50,642 nucleotides of DNA from the NCBI GenBank assembly GCA_002633005.1, contig NMRA01000106.1, forward strand, positions 876,696 through 927,337, written 5' to 3'. Under the pieces are notes generated by a model. That model did no database searches, was not told the origin of the DNA, and was given only the letters and a program-made list of their open reading frames with translations. Numbering within the stretch: the first letter of the stretch is position 1; the number at the start of each line of letters is the position of its first letter. The translations under genes and the position numbers were made by a program. Positions 38,201 to 49,399 of this stretch are shown piece by piece. Source of the stretch: Phoronis australis. Its lineage: Eukaryota > Phoronida > Phoronidae.

Positions 38201-40142
38201 TGCACTACTTGTTGTTGCTGTTTGATCACAAAGGTGGGGTAGAGCGGAAGTAATTATCAGCTGGGGTTACATACAGACGGGTTTTCGTTTGCGCTCTGTG
38301 CTGGCATTAAGTGTTCATTGCCAATGACAGAGTGACAACTTCCGCCTTACCCTAGCTACCGGATATGTTTTGTGTGGACACTCCACTCTGAAGCGGGGTA
38401 AGTCGCACTAGTGGAAAATGTTTTGGGGCAGACTGTGTGCAAACAGGACTTTAAACTTGCCAATGTCAATGGTATGTTTGTTTATTATTAGACACTATCA
38501 CCGACAATAGTGATGCTGACGATGATGCTAGGTCCAGTTCAAGTGAACTAGACATCAGTGGTGAGGAGAGCGATGGCGATGCTAGATCCAGTCCAAGTGA
38601 GCTAGACAGGGGTGGTGAGGAGAGTGATGATGATGCTAGGTCCAGTCCAAGTGAAATAGACAGGGGTGGTGAGGAGAGTGAAAGTGATCTTAGGTCAAGT
38701 CTAAGTGAGCTGGATGGGGATGATCTGGGGAGTGATGGAGATATCTCGGATGTGTCATCATTATATGAGTGTGATTCGGCGATGGAAGATAAGTAAGTTA
38801 GTTAGCCATTATGTGGTCATCGTTCAGTCATTGCAGAACAACCATTAGCCTCTAAATGTACATTTTGTACTGAACAGATGTCATAAATTTTGAGTTATGA
38901 ATGTTTTAACAATGTAAGCAGCCTTTGGAAATATGAAAATGACAATTTTGGCATTTGTTTTCGCATGAAATTGAACTGAAGTTATTGTACCTGTTTTGTA
39001 GAAGCGGCGAAGTATCTTCTGGTTGTGAACTGCTGTCCGACAGTGACGATGATTACTCTGTTGTAAGACCGACACATCAAGCCACAACTGATATCAAACG
39101 CCCCAGCAGTCACAAACACATGTCAAGTCAGTCAACAGTCAGTGGTGGTGACAAAAAAGCTCCTACGTCAGACTTAGAAATGTCATCTAATGTGAAACAT
39201 GAACAGCATTTAGAGAAGTCAGAAAAGTCCCATAGTGAAGTCACAACCATAGAAAACTCTGTGCCACCTGCTGACTTTGGTGTGAATATCAACCTGGAAA
39301 TGAGCCTCGATCCTCTGTCTGTTTTTTACATGTTTTTCAATAATTTGCCGTTAACACCAAAGCACAATAAGAGGGATACAAATAAAATTGAACGACCTCC
39401 CATGACACCTGGCAGACTGCTGTCTCCTTCGCAGCTCATGGACAAATTAAAACTTTTTTCTCCAAAAAGTTCCAGGAAGATAGCTTCTCCATTGAATTTA
39501 AACGCTCTTTCTCCCAAGAATTCCTTGAAAGTTGCTTCACCATCACATAAAAATGGTCATGTTTTAAATGGAAGTTCCAAAAAACACCAAGAGAATGTAT
39601 TTCAGAGCCAAGGTTTGGACATTGCTGAAGCCTCAAATTGTGATGATGGAGTGAGCAAAAGTTTCCAGTATTCTGCTCGAAGAAGATTACTGGAAGCGCC
39701 ATCTGTGGCCTTGAGTAGCACACCCTCGAAGAAAGACCACCCTACTTTGGAGATCAGCTCAATTTCATCTATTGAATCGCACAGTATTACGTCTTCAAAT
39801 CTGCATAACTCAGTGAAGGTATTTCACATTCCAAGTGCTGCCCAAAGGGAACATTCAAAACCGATCGGCATTGTTTCCGGTTACAGGAACACAAAAAACA
39901 CATTGACGCTTAGATCTGTAAACAATTGGCCACTTAGAATGCAGTGTAGTGCAGAGAGGCCAGTTGGTGTCGGGCGAGTGCCAATCTATAGACAAAATGT
40001 TCAGAAAAATTCAACAAAACGATTCAATCCATACCCATTCAGTGAAGACAATGATGTTGAAGTCAAGAATCAAAATAATTCATGTCTTGGTCCAGATAGG
40101 TGTACTAAAGCTTTCTGTTTCCGATGTTTAAATGACCAGTGA
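31673..40142 (+). CDS. Putative Scm3/HJURP-type CENP-A chaperone homologue
   Basis: Exons: 31673-31768, 33113-33179, 33738-33803, 34228-34293, (duplicates 35209-35274 and 35709-35774), 36933-37163, 38492-38792, 39002-40142. All phases agree; the product is 655 residues with one set of the duplicated exons and 699 with both. Residues about 21-70 read RSRTNFASIFEK-YDREFPDSDEINLSDF-SIVKDRGHLKKIKTQSFG. This follows the Scm3 pattern of a basic helix with FExIFEKYxxxF, then DEIDLxTGxIVVDxGHL, known from fungal Scm3 and recognisable in vertebrate HJURP. Those proteins load the centromeric histone CENP-A. Downstream are an acidic region with VVSLDSDEPD, four 17-18-residue acidic repeats (exon 6), a cluster of Ser-Pro sites and a C-terminal CLGPDRCTKAFCFRC knuckle. 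The gene structure is well supported; the family call rests on motif recall without a database search. Confidence 0.6.
31769..33112. other. Intron 1 of the Scm3-like gene
   Basis: A 1.3-kb intron with no recognised gene. It contains a degenerate GGCGGTCCTGTT minisatellite at 32231-32398 and a perfect 11-bp hairpin at 32416-32448. Confidence 0.6.
32231..32398. repeat. Degenerate minisatellite
   Basis: About six diverged copies of a unit around CCGGCGGTCMTGTTTTCTGG, spaced roughly 25-30 bases, in intron 1 of the Scm3-like gene. It is more GC-rich than its surroundings. Confidence 0.6.
33600..35900. repeat. Segmental duplication with two coding exons, plus gap
   Basis: Block A starts at 33600 and reaches the N run at 34432-34860. 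Block B starts at 35073 and runs to about 35900. Each holds an (ATT)n tract (about 33672-33734 and 35143-35205), a 66-bp exon encoding HLKKIKTQSFGHSRLAVERR, a second 66-bp exon encoding GLNTVANAQNFLFKMLSHGS, and a 23-bp minisatellite. The first exon is identical in the two blocks and the second differs only at two synonymous sites, while intron sequence diverges more. Because all four exons are 66 bases in phase 1-1, any combination keeps the reading frame. This may be a real tandem duplication or two alleles. Confidence 0.8.
34346..34431. repeat. 23-bp minisatellite, copy A, cut by gap
   Basis: Tandem units of CAGTCATCAAACATACAGCA plus CAA, running directly into a 429-base N run at 34432-34860. 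The gap probably exists because this array could not be assembled. Confidence 0.85.
35820..36016. repeat. 23-bp minisatellite, copy B
   Basis: The same unit as at 34346, here with more variation and some shortened units. An isolated unit recurs near 36496-36520, which suggests the array was once longer. Confidence 0.85.
38492..38792 (+). other. Exon 6 of Scm3-like gene: acidic tandem repeats
   Basis: Four tandem units at the protein level: DDDARSSSSELDISGEES, DGDARSSPSELDRGGEES, DDDARSSPSEIDRGGEES and a diverged ESDLRSSLSELDGDDLGS. Each contains several S-x-x-D/E sites of casein-kinase-2 type. The repeat is also visible at DNA level with a 54-base period, so it expanded recently. The exon ends SVSSLYECDSAMEDK-like and splices in phase 2 to exon 7. 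Confidence 0.75.
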
Positions 40143-40498
40143 TTCATGGGACATTAATTTTTTTTTGATTTTATGAGCCAACTAATATTGCCCGACTGAG
40201 AGTTGTCCGTTTTTGGCTTGAAATGATAGTTTCTAAACAAAGAAATCAATACCTTTTATTCCCATTTCGTAAATTTTACTGTCTGCACTACATATTGATA
40301 AATGCTTTTCTCGTTTTACAAAATTTTGTTGACCTAAGGTGGTGCTCTTATCGTCTGCGCATTCTCTTTAAGCTGATGTAAACTTTCCTTCTATCAAAAA
40401 AAACTAAATTTAGGTCACTTACCATTGTGATGGTTTCTCACTCAGATTAGAATTTGTGGGCGTGTCAAAAACTGACGTCATTCCTCAAGACCAGATTC

Positions 40499-40504
40499 AA
40501 TAAA
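40499..40504 (+). terminator. Candidate poly(A) signal of the Scm3-like gene
   Basis: AATAAA about 357 bases after the stop codon at 40140-40142. Only the hexamer is seen. Confidence 0.4.
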
Positions 40505-43500
40505 TTGGCTTCACCAGGAGGGCTCTTTTATGCACCGAGCAAAGCCTCAAATAATAATGATATGTCGGCTCCTCCATAGTGCAGAAACCACTTAATATAA
40601 TATGAGTAAGGAACAAGTGGAGACCTCTTGTGTGACTGCAACATAGTCAAAATCATGAGTTAGTGTCTAATGGTTGATGGTGGGCATTCAACAGCTGCAA
40701 GTCGTGCTAGGTTGGTGTATGAAGTTCTATAGTGGCGAGGAATAGTTGGACTTCGTGGAAAAATTCTCTATTGAAACTTGCACTAATTAAATTAAATTAA
40801 ATGAGATACTTATAAATCTTGACACCTTATTGAGATGCGTTGGTTAATCTGAATCCTATGAAATGAAATTTCATTGAAATCAGTGCAGTTGGACTTTGTG
40901 ATGCGAGATTTGTTGTTCTATACTTGAACATTTTTATGATTATGTTTACGGTTATTGTTATTCCTGAAGTGAATTATTTGTTTTTTCCAAGACATTAGTT
41001 GTGTATGAATTGAATTGTTTTCTTTTGCACTAATTTCAATTGTTTGTGTTATTATTGTGTCATTATAAACTTTAATTGAATGTGATGTTGAGGTTTTCTC
41101 AGATTTCATCTAGGATATTTTTGTATGCGATTGAAGTTTTTAATTTTAATCAGAGCCATGAAATGTGTTGATCAACTGAAGAAAGTGAAAATGAAGTAAA
41201 ATTCACATAAGGCGGGTCCTAATAGAGCTAGAGTTTATCCAAGTGGAATGCACAAACTAGAACAGTGGTGCCATAAAACTTGCGACTGGAGAAAAAATGA
41301 CTGGTGCGAATTTTACTGTAGCAGTGGCAGTATGCCACTTAACTAAAAAACTTGCTAATAAAAATAGGGGACAATTTGTTTGAAATGACAAACATATATT
41401 TTCCACTATTAGAGAAATGTAATGATTGTAAAAGCCCCGTGAAGTGCAATCTTTGGAAACCATTGTTTGATTCGTGTTTCGGGGTGTAACTTTTGATTTT
41501 GTTTCTTTAATACAGCCAGTTAGCATTCTTTATTACTCATGCTGAAATCACATGCCAAATGAAGTTCATTAATTACTTGAATATGATTCAGTCGCCAACT
41601 CAAGTTATTCAAGTTAGAAATCTGTGGTTTCATCTCAACTTAATTAGTGCCGTCCTGGGAACAATAACTTGGTCATGTTTGCCGTCAAATGACTTGTTAT
41701 AAAAGTTTTAGGGTGTTCAACACTACTGAAACAGATCTGCTCCAAAGTTAATTTTACTTGAGACCCTAAAAGTAGTTGTTTTCTGAAAAAGTCTGATGTA
41801 GCTATGAGGCGAGGTCAAATCAAAATTGCCATTTTCTAAATGAGAATACACCAACTTTGCAGTGAAAAACACAATTTTGAGACGAAGAATATAACTTTTA
41901 ATTTGAACCTCTTGCCCCAATAAAATTGATCTTGACTTAATCATTACTCAGATGTGCCACGGTTTTTGGCGATGAATAAAACGAGACACAGTCATGTGTC
42001 AACTTGTACAACATTGTCTCATACAATAACAAACATCTTTCCAAGTTCAGACACTGTAACCATTTTGACTAAAGGAACAATTTTAGATCAATTTTATGAC
42101 AGTAAGTTGGTTTCTAATGTGACAGAAGGTGGCTGTAACCTACTTGACAGTAGATAGGGAACGGTACCCATGATGGAGAAATATTTCAAGGATGGCCTAA
42201 AATACAAAAATTGCATACAAACTACAATGTATACTTTATTAATAATATTCAAATTACGGTTGATGGAATCCAAGTGTTTGAGCAGAGTTGACATAAAATG
42301 ATATACAAAGTATAGAAACTACTGTTAAAGCAAAATAATGTTCTCTACATCAAATGCACGCCAGTTCACACAGCACATCACACCAGCAATAACTTTGTGG
42401 CCATTTCACAGCACCGTACCTGTGTACAGGCAAAAGGATTTCTGCAGTCACAAGTAAGACGAATATTCTTTAGTTTTAGAATATTAACAAAACTATTAAA
42501 TACCCACTGCTTGTTCAGTAAAGACTGAATTAATGTATGCAGTTAAGACTAGCATTTTAACATGTTAGACATCAACAAAATATCTGTACATAGTCACTTT
42601 AGTTTGTTACAAATATTAATTACATCAAAATATGCATAAAAAACGATGCACCAGTTCCAAGGAGTCTCTCCAAATACATACAAAATAACTTTAGACCGAC
42701 ACAGTCAATATTCGCCACTGTTGACCATATTAAGAATGCTTTAGTCACCAGTTGTGGATTCACAAAATTGAACAAGCGGTGAGTAAAATTCAGTTTTGGA
42801 ATATTTGTGGTTTAAACTCTAAATAGCCATTTATTTGCAACATTCAGGAGCTACCTGTAAGTTTTTTTGTAATGGCACACATGTTTACTAAAATTAGAAG
42901 GTACTAGACAAGTATTGCTGAAAATTCACACTTCAGAACTTTAGGTAAGTACCACTATATTGTCTCTATGGTGCTTTGGCAATTCCCGAATCAGCAGCAG
43001 ACGATCTTCAATTAGACACCATTTGGGGCCATTAGATTGTAAAACATAAGTGGAAAATATCAACTAAGTGTTTACAGTTAGTGTAATGGCAGTCACTTAG
43101 TCATATAAGATCAAAAATTCAAAAAACCCTACTCTACAGCAGAATAACTTTAGTCTTAGCTTAGACCGATTTTGGTCTTGAGAAATTTTGTGAAACTACA
43201 TGGGCGGCGCACCATAGGGGGCTGGGGGCTTAATAGCCCCCCACTTATTCAGTGTTACGCCGCATGTGGTCTATAGGTGGTGCATCACAGGAGGCCCGAG
43301 GGGGCTTTAGCCCCCCCCCACTTTTTTCAGTGCTGCGCCGCCCATGAACTATACAAAGACAGATTAGAGAAGATAACCCAATTTCAGTCACAGTTAAGAC
43401 CGAAATGTTTCAGGAAATTGGCCCTTGATCTTGCTGCAGTGGGTAATTTCCTGAGTAAATGCATCAAAATCGCAATTTTCTAGAAAATGTATACATAGAC

Positions 43501-44779
43501 ATTGTGTAAAGGAAAATTGTAATACATTCAGTGGTAGAGAAAAACGATTATTTGATGATTGTTCGCAACATATATAATAAATTTCTCATATTTACCAACA
43601 CCCAAAAAGCCTATTTTACAGTGAAGACACTTTTCCAACATTACCACTACTCATTACGCATCACCAAGTTTTCAGAACAAAATCCACGAATAATTGATAG
43701 TCTAAGAACATGGATCAGCGAATCTCAAGCCCACTAGTAAAAACAACAACAAATTAAGTTATTTGTGCAACTAGTTAATATTGTAACTTAGTAAAAACTA
43801 ACTAAGAGGTAACTCCACAGACTGTACTCACGACAAAAGCAGATTAATCACATTTTGTTCCATAAAGAATAGAATAGCAAAAATTGAATTTTAATTTAAA
43901 GAATACTTTGCGACAATAAAGAAAAATCTCCACTCGTTGAGTGCTTTATTTTTTTTTTGCCCAACACTAAATCAACACAATGTGCGAGTCCAGCACAGGT
44001 AACCACTTCATGGTGCACTTTTGCACATTTTCAAAATGTTACAAATTTGTGTTTTGTTTATCCTTTACAATGCTAATGAAAAGCAAAAACAATCCAAAAC
44101 ATATACTATAGGTAATCCAGCCAAACAAAGTAGCAAATACTAATAGAAAACTGACAATTTTTGGCAACAAACCCGCCTAATAATACAATTGAAGAAAATT
44201 TTAAGTGATACCTTATCCTGATTTAAAACTTTGCTTTCTCTGACTGACCCAAAACAAAACTAAAAAACACTTGCCATAGACTGAATTTGATTCACTTTTT
44301 AGGTGAACTGGCTAAGACAATTGATTGGTTCTTATTGACAACTACCAAACCAACCAGATGTCTCACTCCATTGATTTGAATGACCCCGCGGAGTGAATCA
44401 AGTGCATCCAAATGAAACATAAATGTGCAAGGTAATAGATAATAATAGTTGCATGCACCAGCTTGCACAAGGAAAATAAATCTTTCAAGAGCCATCAATC
44501 TCATTTTGGCCATATCCTTACTGCAGAGTAAGTACCATGAGCAGATGACAGTCTTCAATTCCACCTTGACAGGACACAAGTCCTCCACAGATAAGTTACT
44601 AGACATGACTGTTAGTGGTATTCATTTATGTAGTCCAGTCAACCAGAGCAACACATGTTAAATGCCTTGCTCAAGGACATAACTACAGCAACCCACAACC
44701 TTCTGGTTGAGACTCCATACAACCATTGAGCTAGTAGACATTGTGTGTGCATGGACAACAAGCTATACGTCGTTATCAA
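40505..44779. other. Intergenic and probable PPM1L 3' untranslated region
   Basis: I found no convincing coding exon in these 4.3 kb. Open frames here are short and lack splice or homology support. The right part probably holds the PPM1L-like 3' untranslated region; AATAAA on the - strand occurs at 43945-43950 and 42235-42240. A GC-rich inverted-repeat element lies at 43202-43343. Confidence 0.5.
43202..43343. mobile_element. GC-rich MITE with GGGCGGCGCA ends
   Basis: A 142-bp element begins GGGCGGCGCA and ends with the exact complement TGCGCCGCCC. Inside are two diverged copies of a motif of the form AGCCCCCCACTT, CAGTG, CGCCGC, and a small hairpin GGGGGCTTAATAGCCCCC. Base composition is far from its AT-rich surroundings. 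Flanks are ACAT and ATGA, so an AT target duplication is possible but weak. Confidence 0.65.
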
Positions 44780-47700
44780 TTAAAGCTTGACAATCATAAC
44801 CGTGATGTTGTCTGCAGATCCACTTCTATATGCTTGTAAAACAATACTTTTGGCACCAAAGTCCGGCTCATGCAGCCTCTGTTTGATGAAGTCCACCGCT
44901 TGTTCATTAGTGAAAAAATCCCATAAACCATCCGTGGCTAGAAGGATGAATTTAGGCTTGTGCTCCTTGAGGTCGAATGTGAGGATCTCAGGTTCTGCTG
45001 TGAGAAAGTTCTGCTCCTTTAAAGGAAAGTCTCCTAGCGCTCGCGACGTGGCAAGCACTCCTGCCACTCGCCAAACACCAACAAAACTTACGAAACCGCC
45101 AGCGGCCTCGATTCTTTTTCTCTCTTTAACCTGGAAAGTTTTCAATCTCATTACTATCACTCATTTCTTTCTGACCCAGCAAAAACCAACTCTTCAAAAG
45201 AAATATAACTCTAGGTACACCGTCTGCAATTCCAAGCATTTCATCAAAACCAAATACATTACTGAAAATAATGAGATGAACAGATGCATTGTAAGAGTAG
45301 CTGTGAGCACTAAAATGTCAAGGCATTTTAATTTTTAAGTGCGGTGTACACCGCAGTACTTTAGATGAGTAGATTTTATGTGAGCAAAATAACTGCACAT
45401 AGATTTTACAGTGATGTTTTGTTAATCCTTTACAAAACAACATATGGGACGACAAAACTGGGTTTACAAATGAGACTATTTTCATGAACTTGGAATAGGA
45501 TCAAAAGCATGCAAACACAGCAAATAGTGATTAGTACTATTCTTACTTAGCAGTCAAAAGCAGTGGTCTTACCCATAAATTACTACACAATGCAAACTTA
45601 GTTAAAAAGAAAATCCTTTACGAGTCATTAGGCTCACTGGGGGATTTGTTTCTGTAGGGTGAACGGATTACTTATTCAACTCTTTCTGGATATTCATTGC
45701 AAATCAATTCCTAGAAATGGTTTAAACATATTTTTACAACTGAGTCCCACTGTAGCACTGCAGTTTAAGCGCCTTATTCACAGACACAACCACATAACTA
45801 CAGCAGCCAAGGACTGAGCCTTGATCTTTTATTGAGTTGAGATTCCATCACATTAATTTCTGGCCACACTGGCACTGCAATAATAGATGTTTTACAGACC
45901 TGTACGTGTACCTTTTGGAAGAAAATACCCTCTTTTCGTTTGAACAATTTGCAACAAACTGAGCTGACAGCAAGAGTAAACTACACACGCACATCTCAAT
46001 ATTAAGTAAATACTGGTCAAACACTGTACTGACTTAATGTCGAAACCAATTCTCCAAGTATACTTATGTTGAGCCAATAGCGAATGTGCAAATCTCAATG
46101 CGCACGCCCCACACCAGTTCCTCTCTATTGCATTCTGAGACAGTATGTACGCCTAGAAACAGCGTGAGAGTTTCTATACGGAAGAGATTATTGCAGCTGA
46201 TTATGAGCATAATGTCACCCGGGCCCGGTTTCCAATCTCCGTACTCAGACTCGAATTACTCACACTTCATACTCAACTCGAGTACAGACTCAGCTTTGGT
46301 GTATTCAATGTCATACTTTAAAAATCTATACTCGAAATTTCGAGCACTGTACTCAAATTTCGAGTATACTCGAAGTGAAGTGTATCAATATTTCGAGTAC
46401 GATTTTGAGTAAAAATTCCGAGTATATGCTCCAAATTTCAAGTTTGGTTTGGCGGCATGCTTGAAATCGTACTCGAAAATAAATATGGCGGATGTGAGAC
46501 ACAGACAAATTATTCCATGAGCTAAAGAAGAAAATATCGAAAAACCACTGACAGAAACAGCAAATCTGGAAAATTTAAGTCCTCATACCCTATTTCAGTG
46601 CTTGAGACAATAGTTTTCATTTTAAATCTTCTTCAACTTAACCCGCCGTATCACCGCACTTCATTGCCGCCAATTTTTAAAGTCTTTCTTACTACGATTC
46701 CTGGAAACTGGCGAATGCTAATCCCATGTCGACGAGTTATTACAAGGGTCAAAAGCAGCTGTGGGGTGGGGATTGCAGTGATTGAAGTGCGTGTGCAACC
46801 GTTTGTCAGTTTCCTAAAGATGAGGAAAGTTAAAAAAACAATTTGCTTCACTGTCATATTTCACATCATAGTTTAGTCATCAATAATTCCTCAATCCCCA
46901 AATGATATTCCAGATTTTGTTTGCCGATTTATGAGTAGACGTCTCGTTCCATTCACTGATGAACTCGATCTGAATGCGTGTAGACGTGCTCCAAATGTCA
47001 GCTAACTTAATACATCCCGGTAAATTGCAAAGATACAGTATCAAAGTTTTGACATCAGTGTAGGCCTACACGGCAATGGGTTCTATGCAAGAGAGAACAG
47101 GGGTTGACCAGTAGCCAAACAAATGTGGCCCAAAAATGTCGACTTAAGTTTCGGGCTGACGTGAACAACCGGTTTACTAGATAAGAACACCACCACTGGC
47201 AATTAGGGTACAAACTTTTGAAATTCGACTCCCGTCAAGAAAATATGCAATTCGAACTCTCCCTTAAAAATGTTGGTTGCAGGGTTGTGATATGGTACCC
47301 GACTCCCGTGCCTGGGTCACCGGCCCACCACTGCAGTAAAAAAGATAATTTCAATATGCCGTCAATCGTTGGTGTGACCATGACAATTTTAGGGGTAAAT
47401 GAGTCAAGTGTAGGGGAGAAGGCCCCCTGACTAAATCAGACATTGAGATTTTGGCTGTTCCACTCTGGCCGACTGCCAAGTGACTTTCTTTGATAAGCTG
47501 TTTCAAATATCTTGAGACATTTTCCGGGAGATAAGGAACTCAACTTAAAGTAAAGCTTAATAATTGGCAAATGTATTAAAAAATGAAGAATATTGTATCA
47601 TAAAGTTGAAACTGAAAAAATGAATAACAGTTACAGAACACTTAGCATTCCACGTTATACTCTTGTAATTGTAGCGAGAGCTGACGATAACATCGTTGCT

Positions 47701-48605
47701 AGGGTAGTCGATGTGAATATAGGGAGCACTGAATCAGCGCGACTTTGCGTGGTTTTGCATTTCTCATCATAAATAGTTCCATAGCAACTCGAGTACGATT
47801 CTCAGATTTGAGTACGTTTGGAGTCTACTCGAAATGTGACATTAATTATGCTTTTTCGAGTACGACTCCAGAGAGCACAATTTTGAGTATGAAAGCTCAA
47901 GTATGAGCATGAGTCTGAGTACGGAGATTGCTGACTGGACACGGGTTGAACACAGTCACAGTCGACAGAGGAAGGGTGCGGCAACGTTGACTTTATTCAT
48001 TTCCAAAACATTTCTATAATAAAATACAGTTGCATGCTTTCTGCACTAGTTATTCGTTTAATATTAATTTTTTGATAAGAATTCAATTAAAATAACTTTA
48101 TTGACCACTTCTGTGCTAAACATTAGTTACAACAACACCCAGCAACACTGTACACAATCGGTTGTCAAGCAATAGAGGCATTCATTTCCCATAATGCAAC
48201 TGCGGCGGCAAATTCAAATATGGCGGATTTGTACATTCGCTATAGGAAACATTCTACATACAACTCTCTAGAATTGTAAGAGCACAAAAGCGTCATTCAC
48301 TTGACTATTTCTAATCAAGACAACTGACCAATACTTAAGCATATTGGCTTGCACTCTCTGCATGAGTTGGGTGCCTGGGAAATTACATGATTTTTCAAAT
48401 AATATTTTTTAATTGCTTAGCCTTAGAACTATATTTTTCAATTACATAGATATGAAACAATTTATAATACTTACTTGATATGGTTTATGGTCAAAAGATA
48501 GAGGTACAACTTTATCGCTGTGATCACACATCACGCCCCTTGAATCACCCACATTAGCAACAGTCAGCGTGGTCTTGTTTGCAAGAGCTACAAGTGCTGT
48601 AGTTC
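44780..48605 (-). CDS. PPM1L: PPM1L-like PP2C phosphatase, 3' two exons (partial)
   Basis: Metal-dependent Ser/Thr phosphatase of the PP2C family. Exons: 48475-48605 then 44780-45130 (stop TAA at 44780-44782), joined in phase 0. The first encodes GTTALVALANKTTLTVANVG then DSRGVMCD and ends SFDHKPYQ. The second begins VKERKRIEAAGGFVSF and contains ATSRALGDFPLK, LATDGLWDFF and SADNITVMIVKL at the end. The aspartates of DGLWD and ADNIT are metal-binding residues of PP2C enzymes. The match to PPM1L is close in length and order. In mammals PPM1L dephosphorylates stress-kinase components and CERT at the endoplasmic reticulum; that role is taken from the family. The upstream exons with the DGHGG metal motif are not in this window. 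The 3.3-kb intron holds a DNA transposon. Confidence 0.88.
46218..47945. mobile_element. Non-autonomous DNA transposon with TIRs
   Basis: Perfect 19-bp inverted repeats, AATCTCCGTACTCAGACTC at 46234-46252 and its complement at 47911-47929, continue outward imperfectly to CCCGGGCCCGG on the left and CACGGG on the right. Both ends are packed with CGAGTA/TACTCG motifs over about 200 bases, a typical arrangement of transposase-binding repeats. The 1.3-kb interior has no convincing ORF. GGGCCC-type ends are seen in several superfamilies including PIF/Harbinger, but no clear target duplication was found, so the superfamily is open. It lies in the PPM1L intron. Confidence 0.7.
48186..48226. promoter_or_regulatory. 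ZNF143-like and YY1-like site pair
   Basis: TTCCCATAATGCAACTGCG at 48186-48204 fits the long ZNF143/SBS consensus very well. AAATATGGCGG at 48216-48226 fits the YY1 core ATGGCGG. The two commonly occur together at vertebrate promoters. Here they sit in the PPM1L intron 250 bases downstream of exon 48475-48605. This may be an unannotated promoter, a transposon-borne one or chance. Confidence 0.35.
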
Positions 48606-49399
48606 CTACAGCAAATAGTAATAATCCCATAGTTATATACGGTACCATTATTAAAACTGCATCTCTTTTATAATATTTAGCAGTCAAAAAGAACCAAAGC
48701 AAGCGAATATACAGTGGGACGACTTGTACTCAAGGGAAAATCCCGACAAATTATACAAAATTATTAAAATTATGTATATGCTAATTTACACCTGTCAATG
48801 ATTAAGAAAGGGAACAAAGCGGAGGCTTTGGGTGCTTTCTTATTTAGTCTTCATTTCAACCAATTTCAATGAAGAAATGAGGACTCCAAGAACAAGGAAA
48901 AATGTTTAGGGTACCACCAATTGGAAAGAAATTTCTACTTTCCCAGAATGTGCTTTTGTAATAAATAATATCAAATAACATTCTATTCTAAATAGATATG
49001 ACAACATTGGACATAATCTGAAATGTATTCAATGATATTGGTTATAGTGCTTATATCAAAATCCGGGATTTGTACTTTAGAGAGAAACACTTTTGATGAA
49101 TCCAGTCAATGTGAATTTGCTTTTTGCTGAACAGGGCTAAATACCTGCGTTTAGACAGATATTTTTAGCCTTTTGATAATAAAACAGCATTTACACGGTA
49201 AACTAAAATAAATGAAAGCGCTCCGAGGAGCGAGACTTGGCGAAATTAACCGAAAACATGACGATAAAGATGACGACGAATATGGCAATGATCGTGGCCA
49301 TGATGAGCATTATGACATCATTCATATGACGAACGTAGAGGTCAGAAATCAGTAAGAAATAAGCTACAGTCTTGAGCGACACTTGGCGAAATTAACTGA
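48606..49399. other. Intron upstream of the PPM1L exon; no gene seen
   Basis: No further PPM1L exon was recognised. The stretch contains, near 49235, an earlier copy of the Asp/Glu-coding sequence that also precedes the LINE ORF at 49381, 146 bases downstream. Confidence 0.5.

Noticed and set aside
38060-38410. Possible MITE with ACTTACCC/GGGTAAGT ends in an intron of the Scm3-like gene
   Set aside because: Only about 8 bases match between the ends and internal ACTTACC-like words recur, so the borders are not convincing.
43277-43737. Two short + strand open frames between the Scm3-like gene and PPM1L
   Set aside because: The first overlaps the GC-rich inverted-repeat element; neither has recognisable motifs or splice support.
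46598-46876. Possible transposase fragment inside the TIR element
   Set aside because: Neither strand gives a recognisable transposase motif; a faint helix-turn-helix resemblance on the minus strand was too weak and frame-broken to claim.
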